Shown: positions 24,990-34,024, numbered from the stretch's first letter. The stretch is DNA of 64,000 bases from JANNBN01 sp031430595 (GCA_031430595.1 JANPBU010000002.1:62001-126000); one strand, 5' to 3'. Translations and numbers: made by a program. Notes: generated from the letters alone by a model not told the origin.

Positions 24990-26213
24990 TCAAAACGGCG
25001 TCGGATTCGAAGGGCTGCGTGAGGTTCGAAAGAGCTGGTCTGCGCTGAGCGCGGCGGACTGGGTATGTTCCTGAATTCGCCCGATTCTGGTGAGCTGCGA
25101 CGCTGATGACCCGCCAAACACAAGGCTGCCAAATTCGTTCACTGACATCGTCAGATCAACTTTGGATCGGGTTCGTTTACACGAAGACCCAGAAGGTGAT
25201 GCGTCGATGGTGAACCGACCGTTCGCCAGCCCGGAATCATCAACTACTTCAATCGTCAGCTTCTTCACGATGTCGTATGTACGCGTCGTACATACTTTTG
25301 CCACGTCGAGCAATCTGGCCCAGGTTTGATCACCGGGGCCGTGACGTTTGATTGCGCGTTGGTCTACGAGTTGGAATGCGATGTCGTCATCGATTGGGCA
25401 CTCTTCAAATACAACCTTGGTTACCCAAGCCATTGAACAGAGGTAGTTCCAAAGCCGAAGGTGTGATGCCGGTGACGAGTCGATCAACTCGTCAACATGA
25501 ACCGTTGACTCGGGGCGATCGTTGGGCCACGCAGAGGTTGTGTGATAGCGCGCGTAGCCATCGACTCGACCTCGACCGTCTCGTGAAAGGACAATGCTTC
25601 CTTTCCACATCCCTTCCGGGTAGTCGTCCAGCAAGCCGAATGTACGCTGCCAAAATACCGGATTCCGATCGATTGCGCCCGACCGTTGCTCTCGATGCAA
25701 TGCAAATGGTTTTGCACAGAGATTCGTGGCCGCGCCGGGCTCAATAAGTTCGACCGACCCATCCTTCGAAGAAGAAAGAAACGTGACACCGCGAGTATCG
25801 ACTTCAAGACTGGATGCTTCGGTGGCGACACCAAACCCGAACCGCCCATAGATCGAAAACTCGGAAGCGCGCAACACGGCCACTGCATCGCCACGTTCTT
25901 TCGCCTCGTTCAGATCAGTTGAAATCGCTCGACGCAAGATTCCCAGTTTGCGGTGGGTTGGCAACACCGTGACCCCGCTGATCGCATTGGCTGAAACAAC
26001 TGTTCCTCCGGGAAGGGAAATGTCAGTCACAAAACTGATATATGTACCTACTATCTTCTTGCCGTCAAAGGCCCCGACGTCTCGGTTGCTGTCGAAATGA
26101 ACTTCGGCTGCGCTGTACCGTCCGGAATGGGGCTGAGCCATAAACCCGACAGCCATAGCATCGCACCAAGCAGGTATTTCGGCTCGTGTTATCCGTCGAA
26201 GTTCGATGCCCAT
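24990..26213 (-). CDS. Eis-family GNAT acetyltransferase
   Basis: This 407-residue protein has the three-part architecture of the actinobacterial Eis family: an N-terminal GNAT domain (ANAISGVTVLPTHRKLGILR, then LRASEFSIYGRFGFGVAT), a second GNAT-like region and a C-terminal sterol-carrier-like domain (GRFTIDASPSGSSCKR). Mycobacterial Eis acetylates aminoglycosides and other amines. The C-terminus here ends in a divergent arginine/serine tail rather than the usual terminal carboxylate motif. It has its own promoter region; no partner gene is evident. Confidence 0.87.
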   Translation of the reverse strand: MGIELRRITRAEIPAWCDAMAVGFMAQPHSGRYSAAEVHFDSNRDVGAFDGKKIVGTYISFVTDISLPGGTVVSANAISGVTVLPTHRKLGILRRAISTDLNEAKERGDAVAVLRASEFSIYGRFGFGVATEASSLEVDTRGVTFLSSSKDGSVELIEPGAATNLCAKPFALHREQRSGAIDRNPVFWQRTFGLLDDYPEGMWKGSIVLSRDGRGRVDGYARYHTTSAWPNDRPESTVHVDELIDSSPASHLRLWNYLCSMAWVTKVVFEECPIDDDIAFQLVDQRAIKRHGPGDQTWARLLDVAKVCTTRTYDIVKKLTIEVVDDSGLANGRFTIDASPSGSSCKRTRSKVDLTMSVNEFGSLVFGGSSASQLTRIGRIQEHTQSAALSADQLFRTSRSPSNPTPF

Positions 26214-26368
26214 CCGGCAAATGCTAGCTCGCAGGCATCCCGGGGCGAGGATGACAACGTTCTGATCAGTCAGGATTTGAGTTGTGTCGAAGCAGAATCA
26301 CCCGCACAACACTTTTGACCCTTAGAGCGGGATCTGACTTGCGTGTTGTAAGGATCTCCGGTCTTGGT

Positions 26369-26545
26369 CTAATCATGTGTTGCATCGCCAAGGTCGTGGC
26401 GGGCGAGTCGTCGCGCCTTACCGATTTGTCGAAGATCGGCCATGCTGAAATTTTGTCTTGGTGAGACACCGTTTGCTTTGTGAGGCTTGCAGAGAAGACA
26501 TCCTGCTCGCCGGTTCTTTGGGCGTTTCCGTTTGTGCTTACTCAT
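26369..26545 (-). CDS. small basic conserved protein with a CxxCK motif
   Basis: This 58-residue, strongly basic protein begins MSKHKRKRPKNRRAGCLLCK and continues PHKANGVS. A clear ribosome site (GAGAGGA, five bases upstream) fixes the ATG at 26545. The KNRRAGCLxCKPHKANG pattern recurs in small actinobacterial proteins of unknown function. The charge and the cysteine pair suggest nucleic-acid or ribosome association, which is inference. Confidence 0.7.
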   Translation of the reverse strand: MSKHKRKRPKNRRAGCLLCKPHKANGVSPRQNFSMADLRQIGKARRLARHDLGDATHD

Positions 26546-26654
26546 ACAATTCCTCTCAGGCGAGATCGGGTCACAACAGAAGTCTGAACGACCGACACAG
26601 ATAAAGGCAACCGGTAACCCGACCTCAACTTCAGCGAGCAGGTCTTCCGTGATT

Positions 26655-26680
26655 TCCGTGATTTTGACCGCTATCACGGA
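26655..26680. repeat. 8-bp stem hairpin in the gap before the small basic gene
   Basis: TCCGTGAT and ATCACGGA pair perfectly around a 10-nt loop, and an extra copy of TCCGTGAT overlaps upstream. It lies 3' of the membrane-protein gene on the minus strand and could end its transcript, though no T-run follows. Confidence 0.35.
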
Positions 26681-26741
26681 AACTTCGGATTGGTGCCTTA
26701 CTCGTCGGTGGCGGTGGGCACCGAATCTCGTCAGTAGCTGG

Positions 26742-27152
26742 TCAAGCGGTGGGGCGGCTTCTGACCAGGAGAAGCGTGGACGGAAGCAAAACGAATAGCG
26801 TTAGCCCTCCGATTACCGCGGCAAAATCGTCTGTACCCATGTTGCTGCGGTTTAGGAGGTGGTAGGTGACGTGTGGAATGCCATAAAGCAAAGAAGCCGA
26901 GCATGCCGTCATTACCAGTCTGCGTTCCAACGACATCGCAGCAAAAAGCACGACCAGAGCGAGTGCAAGATTGAGCCCTCCTATGTCACGGATTAAATGC
27001 TCGTTAAATGGGCCGTCAACTCCCACCCAGATGTGTCCTAACCCCGGAAAGCTGTCGTAAAACGAGCGAGGTGCAACCTGTGCCCACGAGCCGACGATAA
27101 CCGAGGTTACGGTAAGGTAACCCAAGATTATCCGTTGCACGATTGATTTCAC
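26742..27152 (-). CDS. four-helix integral membrane protein of unknown function
   Basis: This 136-residue protein has four predicted helices (IILGYLTVTSVIVGSWAQV, LALALVVLFAAMSL, LVMTACSASLLYGIPHV, FAAVIGGLTLFVLLP) and a conserved-looking loop between helices 1 and 2 (GLGHIWVGVDGPFNEHLIRD). The GTG at 27152 overlaps the stop of the epimerase gene as GTGA, which suggests coupled translation. Longer starts exist but would lie inside the epimerase gene. Its operon is controlled by a divergent TetR gene. Confidence 0.75.
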   Translation of the reverse strand: MKSIVQRIILGYLTVTSVIVGSWAQVAPRSFYDSFPGLGHIWVGVDGPFNEHLIRDIGGLNLALALVVLFAAMSLERRLVMTACSASLLYGIPHVTYHLLNRSNMGTDDFAAVIGGLTLFVLLPSTLLLVRSRPTA

Positions 27153-28066
27153 TGTTCCGGCCCCGCTCCTAGCTGTTCCCATGTTTCTACGCAGTTGATC
27201 CTTGGTGCCCACGATGATAGGGACTGCAGCGCTACCGAAGATATTCGGTGGGAACGGGCGATGCTCTCGACGGCTGCTCCTCCAAGTTTTACCGCCATTA
27301 ATGGGACGGTCCGAAGGTTTGTTTTTTTGACTGCTCCAGCCAGCGCTTTTCGATGCTCAGCTCGGGTCGCTGGATCGGCCTCGGCCACGTTGTACGTGCC
27401 ACTAGGAATACTAAGCGCGGCTACTACTGCGGCTGCTGCATCGTCAGCATGAAGAAAGGAAATGTAGTCATCGAGCTGTCCCACCAATCCGAACAGACCC
27501 TTTTGGGCGATCGTCTTCAACATTTGCATGTGGGCACTTTCCGGTGCCATAAACATCGCGAACCGCAACACCACGGCTTCTAGTCCTTGCTCAGTCGCCG
27601 ATTCAGCAGCTGCCTCTGCGGCGCGCACCGTTTCGTTTTGTGGGAAGTAGGTTCGCTTCTCATCTTCGGTGATCCATCCCGCAGCACTGGCGACGTAGGG
27701 AAATGTGATCGATTCTTGGATCAACCTTCCGACCCCAGCTACTTCCGCGGCACGAGCAATCGCCACTGAAGCATCTCGACGCAAACGATCATTCTGTCTC
27801 CACGCCCGAGGATTTAGCGAAGCAAAGCCAGTTGGAATGTTTGTCGCTAGATTGGCAACCGTGTCATGATCACCGAAGGCTCTAGTTAATGCCACCTGAT
27901 TAAACAGGTCGACCGTACAAGGAACTGCACCCGCACGTTTGACCTCTTCAGCCTTCGTCTCACTCCGGACCAATGCTGTAACCCTGTATCCCGCATCAAC
28001 CAACTGCCGCACGACACGACGGCCGATTACACCAGTCGCCCCCGTGACAAACACCCGATTTTTCAT
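27149..28066 (-). CDS. NAD(P)-dependent epimerase/dehydratase-like protein
   Basis: This 305-residue extended SDR/NmrA-like protein has VFVTGATGVIGRRVVRQL at the N-terminus for cofactor binding, then NLATNIP and LRFAMFMAP. The YxxxK catalytic pair of true epimerases is not evident (the region reads FPQNETVRAAEAAAE), so it may be a redox sensor or reductase instead. It overlaps its upstream neighbour by four bases (ATGA) and its downstream neighbour by four, making a tight three-gene operon. Confidence 0.82.
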   Translation of the reverse strand: MKNRVFVTGATGVIGRRVVRQLVDAGYRVTALVRSETKAEEVKRAGAVPCTVDLFNQVALTRAFGDHDTVANLATNIPTGFASLNPRAWRQNDRLRRDASVAIARAAEVAGVGRLIQESITFPYVASAAGWITEDEKRTYFPQNETVRAAEAAAESATEQGLEAVVLRFAMFMAPESAHMQMLKTIAQKGLFGLVGQLDDYISFLHADDAAAAVVAALSIPSGTYNVAEADPATRAEHRKALAGAVKKTNLRTVPLMAVKLGGAAVESIARSHRISSVALQSLSSWAPRINCVETWEQLGAGPEQ

Positions 28067-29016
28067 TGCAAGGCCTCCTTACGTGGAGTGCGCGACGACA
28101 AAAGTGTCGCGAAGCCGAGGGCTAGGCAGAGTGGCGAGTAAAGCAGCAGGTTTGTCCGGCGAAACTCGGCGGTTTCGGTGAGAATGCCTAACGATGAGAC
28201 AACCAGACCACCGGCCCCTCGAAGGACGAGGACTAGCCCTACGGTCTTGGCGCCAAGATGTGCAAGCAAAAAGGCCTTTGGTGCGGTGACCCGACTTCGC
28301 ATCGCAACTAGCCCCGATGCTGTTCCGAGCAGCGCCGCAACGATGTAACACGCGCCTGTCGACGGAAAGGTCGATCCACCAACTACCTTCTCTGCCAGCG
28401 ACCGAAGATCCGTTCCCGGCCAGGTAGTAAGCCCAGCACCCCAGGCCGCATGAATGGCGCCGATCCCAGCCAGAGACAATGCGGCAACATCTCCGGCACC
28501 ACGCTCAAATGGAGGGGTCGGAGATGGCCGTTGCCTGAGAAGCGATAGGCCTCGCCGCAGAAGCGTCACACGTGGGGATAGACGACTCTTCTTCGCTGGC
28601 GAACCGTCGAGCTCACACGCAGCATTGTCGAGAGCGTCCTCGACGAGGGCATCATGAAGTGGCTTTATAACGACAGGCCACACGATCCGCATTAGGCCGA
28701 GGCTGGTGCCCTCCAGTACATGTCGAAGGTTGCATCCACCCTCAGGAGTCTGCTCAAGTTCGAAGCCGTGAGTTCCTCGGATGCCGATGGTTTCATCGAA
28801 ACTGAAGACAACACGGTGCCGATCAACGTTGGTAACGCAGTATCGAACGAATCCGTGACCGCCGCTCGATCCTTCGACGAGACCGTTCGAAAGTTTCATT
28901 GCGGGCCACCGATCTTTCGGCCAAAGTCGATCGTTCTCCGAGGCCAAGCGGTGCACGAGTTCAGCTACATCGTTGATGTTCGCGTGGAGGTTGCGTTGAT
29001 GGACGTTTCGGATCAC
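28063..29016 (-). CDS. SRPBCC domain fused to a DUF3995-like membrane domain
   Basis: This 317-residue protein has an N-terminal SRPBCC-like ligand domain (residues 1-145: VHRLASENDRLWPKDRWPAM, FSFDETIGIRGTHGFELEQT), a basic linker, and a C-terminal four-helix membrane region resembling DUF3995 (AGIGAIHAAWGAG, TWPGTDLRSLAEKVVGG). It starts with GTG and is first in the operon regulated by the divergent TetR. A soluble ligand pocket tethered to a membrane domain suggests lipophilic-substrate handling, which is inference. Confidence 0.75.
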   Translation of the reverse strand: MIRNVHQRNLHANINDVAELVHRLASENDRLWPKDRWPAMKLSNGLVEGSSGGHGFVRYCVTNVDRHRVVFSFDETIGIRGTHGFELEQTPEGGCNLRHVLEGTSLGLMRIVWPVVIKPLHDALVEDALDNAACELDGSPAKKSRLSPRVTLLRRGLSLLRQRPSPTPPFERGAGDVAALSLAGIGAIHAAWGAGLTTWPGTDLRSLAEKVVGGSTFPSTGACYIVAALLGTASGLVAMRSRVTAPKAFLLAHLGAKTVGLVLVLRGAGGLVVSSLGILTETAEFRRTNLLLYSPLCLALGFATLLSSRTPRKEALQ

Positions 29017-29032
29017 CGAGTCTCACAGTCTA

Positions 29033-29076
29033 ACCATACGGTAGCGTATGGTGGTGTACGTACGATACCGTATGGT
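29033..29076. promoter_or_regulatory. palindrome-rich operator between the TetR gene and its divergent operon
   Basis: ACCATACGGTA (29033-29043) and TACCGTATGGT (29066-29076) are perfect 11-bp inverted copies. A nearer copy, GTATGGT at 29046-29052, pairs with ACCATAC across six bases. The centre contains the perfect palindrome GTACGTAC (29056-29063). The block fills the divergent gap and ends at the TetR GTG start, as expected for an autoregulated operator. Confidence 0.8.
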
Positions 29077-29694
29077 GTGCCGAAGCCGCAAGTGGGAAAG
29101 TCTGTGACTTCGGCCGCCCGGCTGACCAAAGACGATTGGATCAACGCAGCAATCGTCGTGGTCGAACATGGAGGCATCGCAGCGATCGCCGTCGAACCAA
29201 TTGCCATTGCGCTCGGAACAACAAAGGGGAGTTTCTACTGGCACTTCACCAACCGCGACGAGCTCATCGCCGCTGTGATGGAACAGTGGGAAGAACTTGC
29301 TACGCGCAGTGTCATTGCCAGCGTGGCGGAAGTTGCTGATCCCATGGACCGCCTTGGACAGCTACTCAAAGTTGTGTTCGGTCAGGAGCGTGAAGATCGG
29401 ATCGAAGCTCGAATAGTGCTCGCACCACTCGACGAGCGCGTGAGTCCAACCGTCGAACGAGTAACCAACTTGCGTATCGAGTTTCTTGTCACGCTCTTTC
29501 GAGGGCTTGGTTTCAGTCACTCGACTGCGGCCATGCGAGCCCGAATTGCTTACGCCGCGTACCTTGGTCATCTCCGGCTGGTACTCGACGACAAACCCAC
29601 AACATCGGCTGCAGCTGGACCATCACTCACGGCGACCCGGGCCTATGCCGAAGAGCTCCTAAGCGTGCTTACCTCGTCAACCTCAACGCCGTAG
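29077..29694 (+). CDS. TetR-family transcriptional regulator
   Basis: This 205-residue protein has an N-terminal TetR helix-turn-helix (LTKDDWINAAIVVVEHGG, then AIALGTTKGSFYWHFTNRDE) and a helical ligand domain. The GTG at 29077 is preferred because longer forms would run through the operator and the divergent gene. It lies head-to-head with the SRPBCC-DUF3995/epimerase/membrane operon, which it most likely represses through the palindromes immediately upstream. Confidence 0.88.
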   Translation: MPKPQVGKSVTSAARLTKDDWINAAIVVVEHGGIAAIAVEPIAIALGTTKGSFYWHFTNRDELIAAVMEQWEELATRSVIASVAEVADPMDRLGQLLKVVFGQEREDRIEARIVLAPLDERVSPTVERVTNLRIEFLVTLFRGLGFSHSTAAMRARIAYAAYLGHLRLVLDDKPTTSAAAGPSLTATRAYAEELLSVLTSSTSTP

Positions 29695-29991
29695 CATCAT
29701 TGCCTTCACGTAAGTACCAATGGGATTCGGCTGGTGATGATGCAACAACTCATACGGTGACCAGTTGTACTCCGAAGAAGTGGATTCGTTGGGATGCCTG
29801 AACAGAACGAGAAGCGCCGAGGCGGAACATGTGGATTGGACGTTTGTGAGTTGCGTGTGGTTTTTAGTTTAAGCCTGTGGTCCCGGTTAACGTGGAAGAA
29901 CGTGAAACCGCGTTGTTCGAGGGCGTCGCCGAGTACGCCTGGTAATTTCACGAATTTGGCGGTGCGTTTGAAACATCTCGAGAAGGAACCT
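29695..29991. other. intergenic stretch without a recognisable gene
   Basis: No frame with a ribosome site or a recognisable family was found on either strand between the TetR and HTH genes. A minus-strand frame (29706-29951) and a plus-strand frame from 29794 have composition typical of chance frames. The region may hold debris of a lost toxin gene, but nothing in it shows that. Confidence 0.5.
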
Positions 29992-30007
29992 GTAACATAT
30001 GTGTTAC
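29992..30007. promoter_or_regulatory. palindromic operator before the HTH antitoxin gene
   Basis: GTAACA and TGTTAC form a perfect dyad around TATG, ending nine bases before the ATG of the HTH gene. Antitoxins of this class bind such dyads to repress their own promoters, so autoregulation is likely. Confidence 0.6.
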
Positions 30008-30016
30008 GCTTTTCGG

Positions 30017-30331
30017 ATGGCCAAGCGACTTACTGGAGCAGAAAAGTACTTCGCTGACCGAATGCTTGACCCTGCCCATCGGGTCGAACACGCCGCCGCC
30101 ACGAAACGAATCCGAAACACCGATGCAATAGTGCGGGCTCTCGATCAGAAACGCGAAGCGAACGGGCTCAGTAAAGCAGAGTTAGCACGCCGGGCCGATT
30201 TGCCGCCCGAGGCAGTTCGTCGCTTGTTCTCTGCCAATTGTGTCAACCCGACTCTTGGAACGATTACAGCCCTCGCTGGCGCGCTGAACGTTGAGTTAGT
30301 GCTTCAGCCACTTGCCGAGGTGAAATGCTGA
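30017..30331 (+). CDS. XRE-family HTH protein, HigA-like antitoxin
   Basis: This 104-residue protein has an N-terminal helical extension (LTGAEKYFADRMLDPAHR) and a Cro/C1-type helix-turn-helix (GLSKAELARRADLPPEAVRRL, then NPTLGTITALAGALNVEL). This layout is typical of antitoxins of HigBA-type modules. No intact toxin lies on the same strand. A broken RelE/Gp49-like toxin lies tail-to-tail 11 bp downstream. The dyad upstream suggests it controls its own gene. Confidence 0.75.
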   Translation: MAKRLTGAEKYFADRMLDPAHRVEHAAATKRIRNTDAIVRALDQKREANGLSKAELARRADLPPEAVRRLFSANCVNPTLGTITALAGALNVELVLQPLAEVKC

Positions 30332-30342
30332 AACGAGTTCGC

Positions 30343-30780
30343 TCACTCGAACACGGTGCGGTGCTGGTTGAACTCATCCCGCGAAGCATCGATACGGGCG
30401 TAGTCCCTCGGGCTGGCGGCCCTGCGTTTTGGTTTGCTCAATCCGCCCAGAACCACAATCGAAGACCCGCCGAGATCGTCAGCGTTGCGTTCGAGCAAAC
30501 AGAACATTCGATGATTCATTCGGCCGCCTCACACTCGGATTTCGTAGATTCCCGCCATCTCACCGTGCATGGTCTCCCATTTGCCGCCACCAGAAAATGC
30601 CGATGGCGGAGCGTCGGCGACCGCTTCAAGTACTGCTTGCATTTCAGTAGCAACTTTGGCCGACACGCTAGTGAGAAAGTCAAGCGCAGGAACGTGTTGT
30701 TCTGGGTCACTTTGGATGGGTCGTTGAATTCTTGGAAGCGCACTTGAATCTCCGACGGTCGGTCTCGACCTAAGGGTCAT
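30343..30780 (-). pseudogene. RelE/HigB (phage Gp49-like) toxin with an in-frame stop
   Basis: The frame reads PALDFLTSVSAKVATEMQAV, then KWETMHGEMAGIYEIRV, and stops at TGA (30529-30531). It resumes in the same frame as RMNHRMFCLLERNADDLGGS and VVLGGLSKPKRRAASPRDYA to a stop at 30343. Both parts fit the Gp49-like toxin family, with the first strands and the FCLL core strand split by the stop. One substitution would restore the gene, so loss is recent. The N-terminus is unclear and may be shifted too. Confidence 0.75.
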
Positions 30781-30792
30781 GACGGGCAACGT

Positions 30793-31320
30793 TGCGCCTG
30801 GTTTGTATTCGAGACTTGTGACCCCATGGCGCGCGCTTGGGAGCAGTGGACCCCCGACTACACCCGACGAGAAGCAGACGTTTCCGGTATCGGCATCGTC
30901 GAGACTTGGACTGAGTTGGTCGAGGTAGCTCTACCGCTCGTCACCTTCCGACACACGTTCCGTTTCGAGGTCGGTTCCGAATCGCTGACCTCGCTTTCGA
31001 CGTTGCGGTTCCGATCCCGCCTTGAGATCGAAGCCGACCTGTTCGACGCCGGGTTTCGAGTCGAGGAGTTTAGGGACGCCCCAGACCGACCGGGGAAGGA
31101 GCACGTGTTTATCGCCCGGCGACGCACCGACGACGAGTCCGGCATCTCGCGAAGCAGTCTGAGAGGTGCACTTCGGGGCGGACTGAAACTTTCGATAAAG
31201 CAACCTGGCAGGCGCCTTCGCATCCTGAACAAACGCCATAGGTGGCCGTCTGCGAAAGTAGTGCTCGGCAATCGCTTGGTTGACTTGCATTTCACCTACT
31301 TGCGCGTCAGTGTTCTGTAG
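30793..31320 (+). pseudogene. SAM-dependent methyltransferase remnant, N-terminus missing
   Basis: The frame contains FVFETCDPMARAWEQWTPD, LVTFRHTFRFEVG, STLRFRSRLEIEADLFDAGF and DAPDRPGKEHVFIARR. This is the C-terminal half of a common actinobacterial class I methyltransferase. The SAM-binding Rossmann part is absent and the conserved block starts in frame well upstream of the first ATG, so the gene is 5'-truncated. Past residue ARRR the sequence loses family character and reads through to a late stop, so the 3' end is altered as well. Confidence 0.72.
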
Positions 31321-31362
31321 CCAGACCGACGTGCAGTGCATGTCGCATCGAGAGGGTCCCAA

Positions 31363-33972
31363 ATGTCAGCCGCAGTCATTGAATCTGAGTCAGCACTTCA
31401 TCTTGCTTCGCCGGGCCCTGTCGATGTTGAGGTAGTCGTCGTCGGTGCGGGCTTCGCAGGGCTTTACCTCTTGCACCGACTTCGTGGGCTCGGTTTCTCG
31501 GTGCGCGTGCTTGAGGCTGCTGAGGGTTTGGGTGGCACCTGGTTTTGGAATCGGTACCCCGGCGCACGTTGCGATATTCAAAGTATCGATTATTCGTACT
31601 CGTTCGATCCCGAACTTGATGATCAATGGGAATGGTCTGAAAAGTATGCGGCTCAGCCCGAGATTTTGCGGTACCTCGAATTTGTTGCAACAAAGCACGA
31701 CCTACAAAAAGACATTGAATTCTCGACCCGGGTCGACGCTGCGGTCTGGAACGAAGCACAGTCCCATTGGGAACTTCGTGCCTCGACCGGTGAGACGCTC
31801 ACTTGCCGCCACTATGTGATGGCAACGGGGTGTTTGTCTGTGCCCAAAGAACTCGATATTGAAGGTGTCGAGCGATTTGTCGGCGACGTTTATTTCACCA
31901 GTCGGTGGCCCCATGGTGGTGTTGATTTCACCGGTAAGCGAGTTGCTGTCATCGGTACCGGTTCGTCGGCGATTCAGTCGATCCCGATCATCGCAAAACA
32001 AGCCGACCAACTGACCGTGTTTCAGCGCACCCCAAACTTCTCGGTACCCGCACATAACGGGATGGTTGCTGCCGATAAAGTTGAACGTAGAAATAAGGAT
32101 CGGTCCCAGTATCGCGAAGATGCGCGATGGTCGTCGGCGGGTGTGCCGGTCACTGTTGCCGAGCTAAGCGCGCTGATGGTTTCAGACGAAGAACGCCATG
32201 CAACCTATGAAGCCGCGTGGCAACGTAGCGGCATCATGGAAGTACTCGGTACGTACACTGACCATATTGCCAATCCGATTGCCAACGAATACCTGGCAGA
32301 GTTTGTGCGAAACAAAATTCGTGGGGTAGTTAATGATCCGGTAATCGCAGAGATTCTTTGCCCCAAGAGTTTCCCTATCGGAACCAAACGGCTTTGTGTC
32401 GACACGGGCTATTACGAAACATATAACCGAGCCAATGTTCGCCTGATAGACCTGCAGGCTCAGCCCATCACCACGATTACGGAGACCGGGATAGAGGTAA
32501 ACGGTGAAACGATTGACGTAGACGCAGTCGTGTTTGCAACAGGCTTTGATGCAATGACCGGTGCGATGGTAAGCGTAGATATTACTGGGCGCAACGGTCG
32601 GTCACTGAAAGAAGCTTGGGCAAGCGGCCCGATGACATATCTCGGCCTCATGGCTGCGGGGTTCCCAAATTTGTTCATGGTGACAGGGCCCGGAAGCCCA
32701 TCGGTATTGTCGAATATGGTCGTTTCGATTGAACAGCATGTCGAGTGGATAACTGATTGTCTCGCAAGCCTTCGCGATGATGAACACTGTTCGATCGAAC
32801 CAACAGTCGCAGCCGTGGACGGATGGGTGCAACACGTCAACGATTTCGCTGACATCACGTTGATGCCCAAAGCAAACTCTTGGTACATGGGCGCAAACGT
32901 GTCAGGAAAGGCCAGGGTCTTTCTGCCATACGTGGGTGGTGTGGGGCGGTATCGAACGGTGTGCGACGAAGTGGTCGAAAGGAACTACCTCGGTTTCACG
33001 CGGTCGGGTGCTAACGGAACGACAGTGAACGATGGTGTCATCCGTCAACTTCAGCCCGACGCGATGGTCATGTTGGAAGTCATGGCCGAAATGAACCTTC
33101 CACCAATCGAATCCATGTCACCTGCTGACGCCCGAGCGTTCATGTCGGTCGTTGCTGAAACGCGACCTCCTGGGCCGGATGTGTCTACCGTTGACGGGGT
33201 TTTCCCTGGGGCCGACGGGGCTGATCTGAACTACCGCCTTTACCGACCAGCGGGTGACCGGCCGTTGCCAATTGTTGTGTACTTCCATGGTGGCGGTTGG
33301 GTACTTGGCAGCCACGACGCTGACGACCCATTCTGTCGAGACTTGTGCGATCGATCGGGGGCCATTGTCGTGTCAGTCGACTACCGCCACGCACCTGAAT
33401 CTCGCTTTCCGGCTGCCGCCGACGATGCATTCGCCGCGGTACAATGGGTAGCTCATAACGCCAAGTCACTCGGTGGTAGTGATGGCCAACTCTGCGTGGC
33501 CGGTTGGAGTGCTGGGGGCAATCTGGCAGCGGTCGTGTGTCAATTGGCTCGAGATGCAGGCGGACCGGCCATTTCCGGACAGTTGCTACTGACCCCCGTG
33601 ACCGATAGCGACATGAGTGGCGGTTCGTACACACAGAACGGTGAAGGCTTTGGGCTCACTGCTTCATTGATGAAGTGGTTCTGGGATCAGTACGCAGATG
33701 TAAGTGAACGTAGTAATCCCAAGGCTTCACCACTGCGGGCCGAGTCGTTGTCAGGGTTGCCGCCTGCGTTCATTGTGACCGGTGAATTCGATCCGCTTCG
33801 AGACGAAGGAATTGCGTATGCCCAGGCTCTGTCTGCGGCCGGTGTGGCAGTTCATCACTACCCGGCGCGCGGACATATCCATACGTCGATTCCTGCTGTC
33901 GATATGCTGCCAACCGGTGCCGCCGTGAGGGCGGAAATGGCTGCCGCCGTTCGGCAATTCTTCACGGAGTAA
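31363..33972 (+). CDS. Baeyer-Villiger monooxygenase fused to a GDXG-type esterase
   Basis: This protein has 869 residues. Residues 1-540 form a flavin monooxygenase with two Rossmann motifs (VVVGAGFAGLYLLHRL, VAVIGTGSSAIQ) and YPGARCDIQSIDYSYSF. The Baeyer-Villiger fingerprint is at 171-182 but reads FVGDVYFTSRWP, with phenylalanine at the usual histidine. Residues ~580-869 are a hormone-sensitive-lipase-type hydrolase with HGGGW (H642), nucleophile S716 in GWSAGG, D810 and H838. The first half would convert a ketone to an ester and the second would hydrolyse it to alcohol and acid. The ATG at 31363 follows GAGAGGG. Confidence 0.85.
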   Translation: MSAAVIESESALHLASPGPVDVEVVVVGAGFAGLYLLHRLRGLGFSVRVLEAAEGLGGTWFWNRYPGARCDIQSIDYSYSFDPELDDQWEWSEKYAAQPEILRYLEFVATKHDLQKDIEFSTRVDAAVWNEAQSHWELRASTGETLTCRHYVMATGCLSVPKELDIEGVERFVGDVYFTSRWPHGGVDFTGKRVAVIGTGSSAIQSIPIIAKQADQLTVFQRTPNFSVPAHNGMVAADKVERRNKDRSQYREDARWSSAGVPVTVAELSALMVSDEERHATYEAAWQRSGIMEVLGTYTDHIANPIANEYLAEFVRNKIRGVVNDPVIAEILCPKSFPIGTKRLCVDTGYYETYNRANVRLIDLQAQPITTITETGIEVNGETIDVDAVVFATGFDAMTGAMVSVDITGRNGRSLKEAWASGPMTYLGLMAAGFPNLFMVTGPGSPSVLSNMVVSIEQHVEWITDCLASLRDDEHCSIEPTVAAVDGWVQHVNDFADITLMPKANSWYMGANVSGKARVFLPYVGGVGRYRTVCDEVVERNYLGFTRSGANGTTVNDGVIRQLQPDAMVMLEVMAEMNLPPIESMSPADARAFMSVVAETRPPGPDVSTVDGVFPGADGADLNYRLYRPAGDRPLPIVVYFHGGGWVLGSHDADDPFCRDLCDRSGAIVVSVDYRHAPESRFPAAADDAFAAVQWVAHNAKSLGGSDGQLCVAGWSAGGNLAAVVCQLARDAGGPAISGQLLLTPVTDSDMSGGSYTQNGEGFGLTASLMKWFWDQYADVSERSNPKASPLRAESLSGLPPAFIVTGEFDPLRDEGIAYAQALSAAGVAVHHYPARGHIHTSIPAVDMLPTGAAVRAEMAAAVRQFFTE

Positions 33973-34024
33973 CGCGGTCTTCGGCCCGTATATTTCGATT
34001 GGTTCGTGTGCCGGGTTGTCCTGT

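Noticed and set aside
29706..29951. 81-residue minus-strand frame beside the TetR gene
   Set aside because: Composition is that of a chance frame, with no start signal. It was considered as toxin debris, but no toxin motif is present.
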